Notes: generated from the sequence alone by a model not told the origin. Positions 18,376 through 27,094 are shown, counted from the stretch's first letter. The stretch: 47,119 nt of DNA from UBA10364 sp905182675 (GCA_963933975.1 CAWVWE010000014.1:1-47119); one strand, 5' to 3'. A program made the numbers and translations.

Positions 18376-18416
18376 ATTAATTACCGGGGTTTCGGACCCT
18401 TTTAAAACAATTAATT
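18376..18416 (+). promoter_or_regulatory. Candidate structured leader of rpsP
   Basis: The short untranslated region can fold with an inner stem GGGT/ACCC (18387-18390 with 18396-18399, plus a G-U pair) around loop TTCGG. A 7-pair A/T outer stem, 18376-18382 with 18409-18415, ends directly before the ATG. Such a structure could bind S16 or hide the start site. The outer stem is weak, so this is only a candidate. Confidence 0.3.
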
Positions 18417-19079
18417 ATGGCAACTAAAATTCGTTTGCAAAGAGGTGGTCGCAAGGCCCGTCCAATTTATTCAATCGTAGTAGCAGATTCACGCGCTCCA
18501 CGTGATGGACGCTTTATCGAGAAATTGGGTTCTTACAATCCTAATACGAATCCAGCAACAATCGACCTAAACTTTGACTCAACTTTAACTTGGGTTATGA
18601 AAGGTGCACAACCAACTGATACAGCGCGTACGATTCTTTCGCACAAAGGTGTGATGATGAAGAAGCATTTGTTAGAAGGTGTTCGCAAAGGAGCGCTTAC
18701 TGAAGAACAAGCTGATGCTAAGTTTGAGGCATGGACTTCAGATAAAGAAAATAAAATTAGCGTAAAAACTGAATCTTTAGTTTCTGCTGAGTCTGCTGCA
18801 AAAGCAGCACGTCATGCAGCTGAAAGTGAAGTAAACAAGGCTCGCGCAGCGGCAATAGCAGCGGCTAACGCTCCTGTTGTAGTTGAGGCTCCAGTAGAAG
18901 AAGAAGTAACTGAAGCTCCTGTAGCTGAAGAGGTTACTGAAGCTCCTGTAGCTGAAGAGGTTACTGAAGCTCCTGTAGCTGAAGAAGTTACTGAAGCTCC
19001 TGTAGCTGAAGAGGTTACTGAAGCTCCTGTAGCTGAAGAAGCATCGAAAGATGCTCCAGTAGCAGATAGCGCAGAGTAA
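18417..19079 (+). CDS. rpsP: 30S ribosomal protein S16 with long acidic repeat tail
   Basis: Small-subunit ribosomal protein bS16. The first ~85 residues are the conserved S16 core (KIRLQRGGRKARPIYSIVVADSRAPRDGRFIEKLG... pattern, seen at residues 3-42 onward). The remaining ~135 residues are an extension: an alanine-rich, probably helical stretch (about 120-160), then five perfect copies of VTEAPVAEE (164-208) and a short end. Extended S16 proteins are known in Bacteroidota; this one is 220 residues against about 80-90 for the basic form. rimM follows with a 2-base gap, the common S16-RimM pairing. Confidence 0.97.
   Translation: MATKIRLQRGGRKARPIYSIVVADSRAPRDGRFIEKLGSYNPNTNPATIDLNFDSTLTWVMKGAQPTDTARTILSHKGVMMKKHLLEGVRKGALTEEQADAKFEAWTSDKENKISVKTESLVSAESAAKAARHAAESEVNKARAAAIAAANAPVVVEAPVEEEVTEAPVAEEVTEAPVAEEVTEAPVAEEVTEAPVAEEVTEAPVAEEASKDAPVADSAE
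18906..19040 (+). repeat. Five 27-base in-frame tandem repeats in rpsP
   Basis: Five units of 27 bases each encode VTEAPVAEE. They differ only at third positions (gta/gtt and gag/gaa), which suggests recent copying by slippage or conversion. Copy number could vary between strains without breaking the frame. Confidence 0.95.
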
Positions 19080-19081
19080 TT

Positions 19082-19591
19082 GTGTTAAAGGAGTCGTGCT
19101 TTTCTTTAGGAAAGATTACTAAACTCCATGGGTATAAAGGGGCCGTTATATTACATATCGACTCTTCTACTCCAGAATATTTTAAAGACTTGGAATCAGT
19201 TCTCCTAGAGATAGGTACGGAACTGGTTCCATTTTTTTTTGCTGAACGTGGTAAGCTCAATGGGAAAAAATTAGTTGTAAAGTTTGAAGATATACGTCCG
19301 GAGGACGCACCTAGAATTGTAGGTAGCGCTGCATACCTTCCTATCGAAATGCTACCTGCTCCTAAAGAGGGTTACTATGATAAAGCAATCATCGGTTTTG
19401 GAGCCAGTAACAATGGAGAGCATATAGGACACATCGTTGATGTCATTGAAAATGTAGCTCAAAATTTGTTTTTAATTGAACACGGTGAGAAGGACTATCT
19501 CGTCCCAGCCGTAGAAGCATTCATTAAAACTATCAATCACGAGGAAAAAATTATTTATCTTGAGTTACCAGAAGGACTTTTGGACCTTTAG
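19082..19591 (+). CDS. rimM: Ribosome maturation factor RimM
   Basis: Assembly factor that helps fold the head of the 30S subunit, acting with S19. The 169 residues contain the RimM N-terminal barrel (FSLGKITKLHGYKGAVILHID near 7-27) and a PRC-barrel-like second half with YYDKAIIGF and the closing YLVPAVEAFIK. The start is a GTG two bases after the rpsP stop; there is no nearby ATG that would keep the LGKITKLHG motif, so GTG is required. Length is normal. Its place directly after rpsP matches the conserved order. Confidence 0.95.
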   Translation: MLKESCFSLGKITKLHGYKGAVILHIDSSTPEYFKDLESVLLEIGTELVPFFFAERGKLNGKKLVVKFEDIRPEDAPRIVGSAAYLPIEMLPAPKEGYYDKAIIGFGASNNGEHIGHIVDVIENVAQNLFLIEHGEKDYLVPAVEAFIKTINHEEKIIYLELPEGLLDL

Positions 19592-19597
19592 CTTTTG

Positions 19598-20026
19598 ATG
19601 AATAAACAATACCCATACGATCCTAGATCTTTACATCTGATTTATTCAGTCCTACTCATTATTCAGTTAATTATGACTGTAGTAGTGCTTTACAGTGCTA
19701 AGGAGGACGCTGTGATTCAGTGCTCTATGAACAAAATCTCGAATTATGCTATACCTAGCTTTGTCTTTGGACTTGCGGCATTAGGTAAAGGCCTTTGGAA
19801 CAAGGGATTATTAACCATTGAGGTAGAGGATGATATAGATACTAAATTCGAAATCCTAACTAAAATTCACATCTGGCAATGGGTACTTGTTCAACTTGGC
19901 ACATTGATGCTACTGACATTTACCTTGATGGAATCAAACTTCTATTATTTTATGTTTGCCTTGGTTAACATCATCTATTTCTTCACCTTGCGCCCGAAAA
20001 TTTTCAGCTTAACAGGCGAAACATGA
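19598..20026 (+). CDS. Small integral membrane protein of unknown function
   Basis: A 142-residue protein with about four hydrophobic segments (roughly 13-32, 46-63, 90-110, 112-132). I recognise no family. A TTG lies one codon before the ATG, but the ATG at 19598 is the natural choice. It sits 6 bases after rimM and its stop overlaps the trmN6 start (ATGA at 20023-20026), so it is part of the rpsP transcript. Codon use resembles the neighbours, supporting a real gene. Confidence 0.75.
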   Translation: MNKQYPYDPRSLHLIYSVLLIIQLIMTVVVLYSAKEDAVIQCSMNKISNYAIPSFVFGLAALGKGLWNKGLLTIEVEDDIDTKFEILTKIHIWQWVLVQLGTLMLLTFTLMESNFYYFMFALVNIIYFFTLRPKIFSLTGET

Positions 20027-20748
20027 GACTTACAGAACCTTTCAAAATGAAAAATTTCAGTGTTGCACATGATGAATGTGCGATGCGTGTCAATACAGAT
20101 GGATGCCTACTTGGTGCTCTAGCTGGTAGCTCACTCAAAACAGAGGATGTGCATCATGTATTAGACATAGGAACGGGAAGCGGTGTAATAGCACTTCAGA
20201 TGGCGCAACGTTTTAATAAAGCCTTTGTGGATGGTGTAGAAATACACGGGCCCAGTGCACGTCAAGCTACAGAGAATTTCAAAAATAGTATGTTCAACGG
20301 CCGTATGGTTTGTTACCATGAACCGTTACAGGAATTTACACTAAACGTACTGTATGATATTATAGTCAGTAACCCTCCCTACTTTGAGGCTGGACCTACA
20401 AAATCTGACCAAGGTGTTGCTGCGGCAAGACATGCTTTAACCTTAGACTTTAAAAGTCTGATTGAGTACTCCTCTAAACTCCTTAGGCAATCTGGAGAGT
20501 TTTGGTGCATTTTACCCGTAGATAGATCTGGTAGTCTTATTGAAGAAGCTATTGACGAGGAATTATATCCAAAATCATTGCTTTATATCAGACCCAGCAA
20601 AAACAGACCACCCAACAGAGTGATTATTGGTTTTTCAAAAGAAGGTGGAATTGACCCTGTCAAAAAAGAACTTATTCTTTACAATGAGGATAAAAATTAT
20701 ACCCAAGAGGCGAATGAAATCCTATTGCCATTCTACCTCCACCTTTAG
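20023..20748 (+). CDS. trmN6: tRNA1(Val) adenine-37 N6-methyltransferase family
   Basis: SAM-dependent methyltransferase of the TrmN6 (YfiC) group, which in characterised members modifies A37 of tRNA-Val. The 241 residues show the SAM-binding DIGTGSG at 48-54 and the adenine N6 catalytic motif NPPY at 117-120. The early AMRVNTDGCLLGA stretch is also typical. It ends tail to tail with the saccharopine dehydrogenase family gene: the two stop codons overlap (TAG at 20746-20748, TAA on the other strand at 20745-20747). No terminator hairpin is seen there. Confidence 0.88.
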   Translation: MRLTEPFKMKNFSVAHDECAMRVNTDGCLLGALAGSSLKTEDVHHVLDIGTGSGVIALQMAQRFNKAFVDGVEIHGPSARQATENFKNSMFNGRMVCYHEPLQEFTLNVLYDIIVSNPPYFEAGPTKSDQGVAAARHALTLDFKSLIEYSSKLLRQSGEFWCILPVDRSGSLIEEAIDEELYPKSLLYIRPSKNRPPNRVIIGFSKEGGIDPVKKELILYNEDKNYTQEANEILLPFYLHL

Positions 20749-22100
20749 TAACCTTTATAGTCAACCATACTATCAGAGAATTTCACATCAAAGTCTGCCT
20801 CTAGTTCATCCAAAATAGGTCTATACCATTCTTTCGTAATAGGCATCTGAACACCTGGCTTCAATACCTTACCGGTCAACACTAATTTTGTAGCAATAGC
20901 CAAGGGTAATCCTACGGTTATGGCCATGGCCGTTTTAGAAGAATCCATACCTTCAAAACCCATAGAACTTTCTATCATTTTTAAGTCGCCACCTTGGCTC
21001 CATCCAACCTTGTGAAACATCACTATCATGTCTTTGTCAGATTGATTAAGTGACCAAACCTGCTTAAGAATATACTCTAAGCACTGTGCTGGTGTACCTT
21101 TCTCAAATGGGAATTTTTTATCACTAAAAATCCCAGCCCAAACCAGTTTACTCATGATATCAGAATCTTGAGGAATGTTTAAGTAATATTTCAACTTTAG
21201 TTCAACACTGTCTTGAGGATTATATGCTAAGAAGAGGTTGGTAAATTCTCTAAAGGTTAAATCATTAGTACCCTCTATGACATAGCTATCATCTGTCATC
21301 CCAAGTTTTACAAAGGAATCCCACGCTCGAGCAAAACCGGGACGTCTTAGCGTACCTCGGTACAATGTACCCACATCTTCGAGTTTATAAGCATCTTTGT
21401 ATTTCAGACTGTCTCTATTCGCTAAACCCTCAAACTTTCCATAACCGGACACATTGATCAATTCAGTGCGTCTAAACACCATATGAGGCGGTATATACTT
21501 GTATTTACCCTCTTGGATAAACTTAACCGCACCCCCTTGGCCTGCCAGTACCACATTTCGAGGATTCCAGGTGAACTTGTACCTCCAGGGATTATCTCCC
21601 TCAGATTCTGGACTTAACAATCCGCCAGTAAAACTTTCGAATAATTTTATATCACCACCGTTATCTCTGATATCATCTAACAAACGCATGGCACTCATGT
21701 GATCAATACCAGGGTCTAAACCACACTCATTGAGAAAGACTAATTTCTTTGCCTTTACTTCTTGATCAAGCTCTTTCATTTCATCGCTTAAATAGCTAGC
21801 TGTCAAAAGGTGTATGCCTAATTTCAAGCATGCTTTCGCAACGTTCATGTGCATATGTGCTGGTACCATGGAAATAGCAACATCCGTATCTGCTAATTCA
21901 AGCTCCAATAACGTAGTGTCTGTGATGTCAATGGCAGCAGCTGAACATTGGCCCGTCTCATGACCTAATCGATTCTGGGCAACCGTTAAATCTCTATCTA
22001 AAACTCTTAAATACCATTGGTGACTTACGAGTCGGTCTTTAAGGTATGGGACTAAACTTTTGGTACTCAAACCGGCACCAATTAGTACAATTCTCTTCAT
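20745..22100 (-). CDS. Saccharopine dehydrogenase family oxidoreductase
   Basis: A 451-residue NAD(P)-dependent oxidoreductase of the saccharopine dehydrogenase/reductase family. It has the Rossmann start KRIVLIGAGLSTKSLVPYL (glycine-rich loop GAGLST at 8-13), a FLNECGLDPGIDHMSAMRLL stretch near 121-140 that is characteristic of LYS9-like enzymes, and a substrate domain with ESFTGGLLSPE. It probably acts in lysine breakdown by the saccharopine route; the partner gene is not in the window. Full length for the family. It is a single-gene leftward unit with DUF423 divergent upstream. Confidence 0.88.
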   Translation of the reverse strand: MKRIVLIGAGLSTKSLVPYLKDRLVSHQWYLRVLDRDLTVAQNRLGHETGQCSAAAIDITDTTLLELELADTDVAISMVPAHMHMNVAKACLKLGIHLLTASYLSDEMKELDQEVKAKKLVFLNECGLDPGIDHMSAMRLLDDIRDNGGDIKLFESFTGGLLSPESEGDNPWRYKFTWNPRNVVLAGQGGAVKFIQEGKYKYIPPHMVFRRTELINVSGYGKFEGLANRDSLKYKDAYKLEDVGTLYRGTLRRPGFARAWDSFVKLGMTDDSYVIEGTNDLTFREFTNLFLAYNPQDSVELKLKYYLNIPQDSDIMSKLVWAGIFSDKKFPFEKGTPAQCLEYILKQVWSLNQSDKDMIVMFHKVGWSQGGDLKMIESSMGFEGMDSSKTAMAITVGLPLAIATKLVLTGKVLKPGVQMPITKEWYRPILDELEADFDVKFSDSMVDYKGY

Positions 22101-22220
22101 TCAATAGGCTTTGGAACCAATTTAGCACTTTCTTTTGTTGTAGGTTATGCAACACAACTAAAGGTTGTTATTCAATTTTCAACATTGCATTTTAACCTTA
22201 TTTAGGACTACATTCATCTT

Positions 22221-22586
22221 ATGAAATATACCATAGCACTACTAGGCATTACTGCCGTTGTACTGGGAGCTTTCGGCGCTCACGGTTTAAAAGATCTATT
22301 AGAACCTACTGCAATACAGTCCTATAAGACAGCGGTCTCGTATCACCTTATACATACGGTGGCTATACTCGCGCTTTATAATTCAACTGGAAGCGTAAGC
22401 ACAATCCGTCTATGGATTGTCGGTATACTGCTATTCTCCGGAAGTATTTATGCACTGACTTTAGACGAATTAATAGGCCTTAATCTAAATTTCCTGGGAC
22501 CTCTTACACCGATTGGGGGTCTTTTACTGGCTGCAGGCTGGGGCTCTGTGGCGTTCAAAAAAAATATACCTGTGGATAAATCTTGA
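22221..22586 (+). CDS. DUF423 small membrane protein
   Basis: A 121-residue integral membrane protein of the DUF423 (YgdD-like) family. The first helix contains the typical GAFGAHGLK at 17-25, followed by YKTAVSYHLIHTVAIL and a glycine-rich last helix with LGPLTPIGGLLLAAGW. Four membrane segments are likely. The family role is unknown. It lies alone between the saccharopine dehydrogenase family gene and pckA. Confidence 0.9.
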   Translation: MKYTIALLGITAVVLGAFGAHGLKDLLEPTAIQSYKTAVSYHLIHTVAILALYNSTGSVSTIRLWIVGILLFSGSIYALTLDELIGLNLNFLGPLTPIGGLLLAAGWGSVAFKKNIPVDKS

Positions 22587-22638
22587 ATATCGTTAGATAA
22601 TTAGTGATCAGTTTAGCTTGCTGTAAAAGCAAGGTTAT

Positions 22639-22646
22639 TATATTTG
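22639..22646 (+). promoter_or_regulatory. Candidate -7 promoter element of pckA
   Basis: TATATTTG exactly fits TAnnTTTG, with CTTG 18 bases upstream as a partial -33 element. The ATG lies 36 bases downstream. Confidence 0.55.
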
Positions 22647-22682
22647 GTGAACCTATTATAGAACAAACCAACCAAACACAAC

Positions 22683-24281
22683 ATGATTTCCAAGAACCAC
22701 ATGGACACCTTGAGCTTATTAGGCATCAAGGCAAAGGTTGTTTTCAGCAACTTAGACCCTAAAACCCTCGAAGAACACAGTTTAGAAAAAAGCATGGCAG
22801 TGAGAACTGCCCATGGAGCCATCGCTGTGAATACAGGTAAATATACCGGCAGAAGTCCTGAGGATCGATTCATCGTAAAGGACAAAATGACACAAGACTC
22901 TGTTTGGTGGGGCCCAATGAATAAGCCGTTTGACCCGAAAAATTTTAGCTCCTTAAAAAAACGTATCTGCACCTACTTAGAGGGCAAAGACGTGTACATA
23001 AGAGATGCCTATGCTGGGGCTCACGTTGATTATCGATTATCATTAACCGTAATCAATGAATATCCTTGGTCCAATCATTTCGCCTCAAACATGTTTCTAA
23101 GGCCAACGATACAAGAGCTTGAAAACTTCCTTCCCGAATGGACCGTCATCAATGCTCCTGGATTTATGGCGGATCCCGATATAGATGGTACACGACAAGA
23201 AAATTTTGCGGTTTTAAGCTTCACAGAAAAAACTATATTAATCGGTGGAACAGGATATACCGGCGAAATCAAAAAGGGGATTTTTAGTGCTCTTAATTTT
23301 ATCTTACCGCATCAAAGGAATGTTTTAAGCATGCATTGTTCCGCTAATGTTGGAGTTTCAGGCGATACCTCGATTTTCTTTGGTCTTTCTGGAACGGGTA
23401 AAACTACATTGAGCGCTGATCCAAACAGAAGATTAATTGGAGATGACGAGCACGGCTGGAGTAATGACAATACGATATTCAATTTCGAAGGAGGTTGTTA
23501 CGCTAAGGTTATAGACCTGAGTGCAGAAAAGGAACCTGACATATTTAATGCAATCAGAGAAGAAGCGATTCTTGAAAATGTAGTACTCAATAAAGATCTA
23601 ACAGTCAAGTTTGACGATTCGAGTATCACACAGAATACACGTGTTAGTTATCCGATACATCACATACCAAATACCCAGCCCGGTTCTATAGGAAATAATC
23701 CTAAAAACATATTTTTTCTTACGGCAGATGCATACGGAGTCCTCCCTCCTATTTCAAAACTCTCTCCAGGTCAAGCTGCCTATCACTTTATAAGTGGATA
23801 TACAGCTAAAGTAGCTGGTACTGAGGAAGGTGTCACGGAGCCCAAAGCCGTATTTAGTGCCTGTTTCGGCGCACCATTTATGCCATTACATCCGACCGTG
23901 TATGCTGATATGTTGTCTAAAAAGATGAAAGCATCAGGAGTTAACGTTTGGTTGATAAATACAGGCTGGAGTGGCGGTGGATATGGTGAAGGAAAAAGAA
24001 TGAAGCTTTCTCATACGCGTTCTATGATTACAGCTGCAATGAATGGATTGCTAAATAACGTTGACTACCATGAGCACCCAATTTTTGGTTTAGATATGCC
24101 TACTTCATGCGACGGTGTTCCAACATCACTGTTGAATCCTAAATCTACCTGGAACAACGCAGATGCTTACGATAAAGCTGCACATGAATTGGCCCAAAAA
24201 TTTGCCAATAATTTCAAGCAATTTGAGAACCAAGCATCGGAAGAAATTCTTTTGGCCGCGCCTAGTGCTGTTTTAAGCTAA
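22683..24281 (+). CDS. pckA: Phosphoenolpyruvate carboxykinase (ATP)
   Basis: ATP-dependent PEP carboxykinase, which converts oxaloacetate to PEP at the entry to gluconeogenesis. The 532 residues match the usual length. Visible are TGRSPEDRFIVKD (55-67), the kinase-1 loop GLSGTGKT (234-241) and the metal-binding kinase-2 motif LIGDDEHGW (about 250-258). NTGWSGGGYGEGKRMKL near 422-438 is also typical. It stands alone with its own promoter; such genes are often regulated by carbon source, but no operator is recognisable here. Confidence 0.97.
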   Translation: MISKNHMDTLSLLGIKAKVVFSNLDPKTLEEHSLEKSMAVRTAHGAIAVNTGKYTGRSPEDRFIVKDKMTQDSVWWGPMNKPFDPKNFSSLKKRICTYLEGKDVYIRDAYAGAHVDYRLSLTVINEYPWSNHFASNMFLRPTIQELENFLPEWTVINAPGFMADPDIDGTRQENFAVLSFTEKTILIGGTGYTGEIKKGIFSALNFILPHQRNVLSMHCSANVGVSGDTSIFFGLSGTGKTTLSADPNRRLIGDDEHGWSNDNTIFNFEGGCYAKVIDLSAEKEPDIFNAIREEAILENVVLNKDLTVKFDDSSITQNTRVSYPIHHIPNTQPGSIGNNPKNIFFLTADAYGVLPPISKLSPGQAAYHFISGYTAKVAGTEEGVTEPKAVFSACFGAPFMPLHPTVYADMLSKKMKASGVNVWLINTGWSGGGYGEGKRMKLSHTRSMITAAMNGLLNNVDYHEHPIFGLDMPTSCDGVPTSLLNPKSTWNNADAYDKAAHELAQKFANNFKQFENQASEEILLAAPSAVLS

Positions 24282-24328
24282 GTACGTCTCGGCATGATAA
24301 TTGTCAAACTTGATTTAAATTATTTAGC

Positions 24329-24859
24329 ATGGGGAAAGCCACATTATATACTGCCGTAACATTAGATGGATACATTGCAAAAAGTGATGGAAGCGTTGCT
24401 TTCTTGGATGATCCTATGTATCAACTCCCTGATGAAGATTATGGTTACAGATCATTTTACGATAGTATAGATGTTGTACTCATGGGCTATAACACTTATA
24501 AACAGGTGTCGGAATTTGAGATTGACTACCCTTATGCAAGTAAAAAAAGTATCATCATTAGCAGCAGTGAAATAGCGGTATCTGAAAAAGGAGTTGTTGT
24601 AAGCACTGATGCGGCGGAAGATGTTTTACGGAAACTTAAGTTAAGTGACCAAAACACATGGATCATTGGTGGAGGTGCTACCAACGCTCGAGTTCATGAA
24701 GCTGGACTTATTGATGAAATGATATTGACATACATACCCATAACCTTAGGTTCTGGCATTCCATTGTTTAGATCAAATAATACCTCTCAAGATTGGAAAA
24801 ACATTGGGTCTAGGTCTTTTCCGAACGGTTTAGTTCAAATTACACTGGCTAGGAAATAA
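24329..24859 (+). CDS. Dihydrofolate-reductase-like (RibD C-terminal) protein
   Basis: A 176-residue protein with the RibD C-terminal/DHFR-like fold: TLYTAVTLDGYIAKSDGSVAFLDD at the N-terminus, VVLMGYNTYKQV in the middle and IIGGGATNARVHEAGLIDEM for the cofactor loop. It probably is an NADPH-dependent reductase with unknown substrate; single-domain members of this type are widespread. The last 25 bases overlap the end of coaE on the opposite strand. No classical DHFR active-site set was identified, so folate reduction is less likely. Confidence 0.85.
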   Translation: MGKATLYTAVTLDGYIAKSDGSVAFLDDPMYQLPDEDYGYRSFYDSIDVVLMGYNTYKQVSEFEIDYPYASKKSIIISSSEIAVSEKGVVVSTDAAEDVLRKLKLSDQNTWIIGGGATNARVHEAGLIDEMILTYIPITLGSGIPLFRSNNTSQDWKNIGSRSFPNGLVQITLARK

Positions 24860-25419
24860 TCAACCTGCTGCTCCAGTGTCTTTTTATCCGAGTTGTTTTC
24901 AATTATAAAGGAAGAACCTTCTCGTCTTGTTTGATCACTAGTTTGGTTAGAAATACGATGTATAATATCAGTCCTACTAAGTTCTGGGCTTCTTTCGAGT
25001 ACCCTTTGAATCCTACGTTCTTGATCTGCCATGATTACCAATATTTCTTGACATGATCTATCCGTTTTTTCTAATACTAAAGCACTTTCTTTAAATACGA
25101 TGGATGCCTCATTTTGAAGAAGCCATAGATCAAAATCTTCCCGTACAGCAGGATGAACTAATTCTTCTAAAGCTAGCTTAAGCGAACTGTCAGCGAAAAT
25201 CTTCGCACTCAAAAAAGATCGGTCTAAAGTCCCATGACTCGTGTAGGAATTATTGCCAAAAATCCCCACAATTCCACGTTTTAAATCATCGTTATGAGAC
25301 ATTAAAAACTTAGCACGCTCATCGCTGTAATAAACCTGCATACCTTTGTTTTCCAATATTTTACAAACAGTACTCTTTCCAGATCCTATACCGCCTGTTA
25401 CACAGAATACCCGTTTCAT
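24835..25419 (-). CDS. coaE: Dephospho-CoA kinase
   Basis: Last step of coenzyme A synthesis: ATP-dependent phosphorylation of the ribose 3'-hydroxyl of dephospho-CoA. The 194 residues begin with the P-loop GGIGSGKST (9-17), followed by the YYSDERAK region for the CoA site and VHPAVREDFDLWL in the lid. The arrangement QERRIQRVLERS in the C-terminal half is also typical. Its ATG overlaps the stop of the YbbR gene (25416-25419), indicating co-translation at the end of the nusB operon. Confidence 0.95.
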   Translation of the reverse strand: MKRVFCVTGGIGSGKSTVCKILENKGMQVYYSDERAKFLMSHNDDLKRGIVGIFGNNSYTSHGTLDRSFLSAKIFADSSLKLALEELVHPAVREDFDLWLLQNEASIVFKESALVLEKTDRSCQEILVIMADQERRIQRVLERSPELSRTDIIHRISNQTSDQTRREGSSFIIENNSDKKTLEQQVDYFLASVI

Positions 25420-26309
25420 TGAAGAGGTTTTTCTAATTTGTGTGGAGTTATACTCAAAAGCTCCACGTCTTTGTTTCTAATGGTTACCTGGGCCATTTCA
25501 AACGTATCAAAGTCTTGGAAAGTTAACTCACATAAGTCTATCAACTCGCTGTTTTTTAATATACTAAACGGACCGCTGAGCCAAAGTTTAACTTCATATA
25601 CACGTTGTCCTATTCTCCTTTGATAGATGAACTCTTTCTCTACCCAATATTCTGATGTTCCTATAACATCTACTGAATTTACAGATAATTCTAGTCCTTT
25701 TTCCAATTGATCCAGTGGTAAACTAATGGCCATACTACCCTCCCAAATAACCTCAGGTAGGGTAACAAAAACCTGTGTTCTTTGCATTCTGGCAATAGGA
25801 CCGGTTAGAACAACCGTATCAGGCTCAATTCTTAAGGCTTCACTCCACCGCATTCCATTTGGGAGCGTGGCATTACGAATGCCCTTCAGAACCACAGGGA
25901 CATTTACAGAAGATAGCTTTTCTGACGGAAACATAACCCTAGAGGTAGTAATCGTAAAAGAATATTCATTCCCATACTCCTGACTCAACGATGCCTTAAT
26001 GTCCTCCGATCGAATAGAAAGCTGACCTGATTTATCTACGAAAAATAATTCCTTTTCAACCACGACAAGAACATCTTCAAACTGCCCTAATCGAAGTGCA
26101 TTAATTCCTGAAGATTCAACATCAATCATTAAAGGAACTATGGTGTCAAGTAAATAATACCCCTCTACTAAAGCGGATTCTGCCACAATATTTATGCTAC
26201 AGCTTTTCGTGGACGTTGTCCCAGTGATGGTCATTACTAACCATACCAAACCTGCGAATAGGACAAAGGCCAGGGCATCTGGGCGAATTATTTGCTTAAA
26301 TCTCTTCAT
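25416..26309 (-). CDS. YbbR-like domain protein
   Basis: A 297-residue protein with one N-terminal membrane anchor (about 12-30) and a beta-rich outer part containing YbbR-like repeats, for example VNVPVVLKGIRNATLPNGM and RIEPDTVVLTGPIARM near 138-180. In Firmicutes a YbbR protein (CdaR) regulates di-adenylate cyclase, but no cyclase gene is nearby, so that role is not implied. It lies between yajC and coaE, in the order usual for Flavobacteriia. A terminator-like hairpin separates it from yajC, so it may be partly uncoupled. Confidence 0.8.
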   Translation of the reverse strand: MKRFKQIIRPDALAFVLFAGLVWLVMTITGTTSTKSCSINIVAESALVEGYYLLDTIVPLMIDVESSGINALRLGQFEDVLVVVEKELFFVDKSGQLSIRSEDIKASLSQEYGNEYSFTITTSRVMFPSEKLSSVNVPVVLKGIRNATLPNGMRWSEALRIEPDTVVLTGPIARMQRTQVFVTLPEVIWEGSMAISLPLDQLEKGLELSVNSVDVIGTSEYWVEKEFIYQRRIGQRVYEVKLWLSGPFSILKNSELIDLCELTFQDFDTFEMAQVTIRNKDVELLSITPHKLEKPLQ

Positions 26310-26340
26310 AAAAAAACCGACACTAAGGTCGGCTTTTTTT
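26309..26340 (-). terminator. Hairpin with T run after yajC
   Basis: Stem CCGAC/GTCGG around a 6-base loop, flanked by eight A and seven T residues in the leftward reading. It sits between yajC and the YbbR gene inside an otherwise continuous leftward block and may terminate only part of the transcripts. Confidence 0.7.
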
Positions 26341-26648
26341 TACTTTTCAGAAGCTTGATATTGAGCACTAAGCTCTTTACTTATTGAGGTCTTCTCTACT
26401 TTCAGTCTAGAGTTTTCACACTCCAGAGTAAATGTAGTCTCACCCACTTCTAAAATTTTACCGTGGACTCCAGAGGAAGTAACCACTCTACTTCCCTTTT
26501 TAACTTCGCTTCGGAATGTTTTTTCTTCCTTTTGCTTCTTCATCTGTGGACGAAAGAAGAATAGATACATGACCAATAAGATCATGATAAAGGGTAAGAA
26601 GCTCATAATACCGCCGCCAGCGGCCGCTTGTAAAAATAGATTTGTCAT
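26340..26648 (-). CDS. yajC: Preprotein translocase subunit YajC
   Basis: Small inner-membrane accessory subunit of the SecDF-YajC complex. The 102 residues hold one membrane helix (about 14-32, ending FFFRPQMKKQKE, the family signature) and a cytoplasmic barrel with VKKGSRVVTSSGVHGKILEVG. The ATG overlaps the upstream DUF1573 stop by one base. Full length and typical for the family. Confidence 0.95.
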   Translation of the reverse strand: MTNLFLQAAAGGGIMSFLPFIMILLVMYLFFFRPQMKKQKEEKTFRSEVKKGSRVVTSSGVHGKILEVGETTFTLECENSRLKVEKTSISKELSAQYQASEK

Positions 26649-27079
26649 TAGTTATTTGCTATTACAGTTGAAGTGATATTCAAGACTTTGGTTTGTGGCA
26701 CAGCATTAGTTGTTAATGTCACTCGTTTGTCTTGTTTACCAGCTCTCCCAGTTGAATTAAAACTTACTTTGATTTCACCTGTTGCTCCTGGAGCAATAGG
26801 TTGACGTGGCCAAACTGGCACTGTACAACCACATGAGCCTTGAGCGTTTGAAATGATTAACGGGCCTTCACCTTCATTCTTGAAGGAAAATACATGTTCT
26901 GCAACGAGTCCCTCATTAATTTCACCAAAATCATGAAATTCCTCCTCGAAAACTATTTCAGGAAGAACCTCCATCATGGTCTCATTTTCAACCTCTGTAG
27001 AGGATTCAATTCTATCTGTCGCATTGCCGCAAGCCGTCATCACTAGCGCAAAAGACGCTAAAAGAATTACTTTTTTCAT
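26648..27079 (-). CDS. DUF1573 lipoprotein
   Basis: A 143-residue lipoprotein: signal peptide with lipobox VMTAC (Cys17), then a single DUF1573 Ig-like domain. Within it are FHDFGEINEGLVAEHVFSFKN and NAQGSCGCTVPVWP, whose SCGCT cysteines are the family hallmark. Such proteins are common in Bacteroidota envelopes, with unknown role. It lies between nusB and yajC, 15 bases after nusB, in the conserved order. Confidence 0.9.
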   Translation of the reverse strand: MKKVILLASFALVMTACGNATDRIESSTEVENETMMEVLPEIVFEEEFHDFGEINEGLVAEHVFSFKNEGEGPLIISNAQGSCGCTVPVWPRQPIAPGATGEIKVSFNSTGRAGKQDKRVTLTTNAVPQTKVLNITSTVIANN

Positions 27080-27094
27080 CGTTACTTTTTTAAA

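Noticed and set aside
18500..18520. CACGTG core in rpsP as a parS site
   Set aside because: Only the 6-base core matches; flanks do not form the needed palindrome and it is in a conserved coding region.
22617..22633. CTTGC/GCAAG hairpin before pckA as a terminator for the DUF423 gene
   Set aside because: Only 5 pairs, with no following T run, and it overlaps the predicted pckA promoter region.
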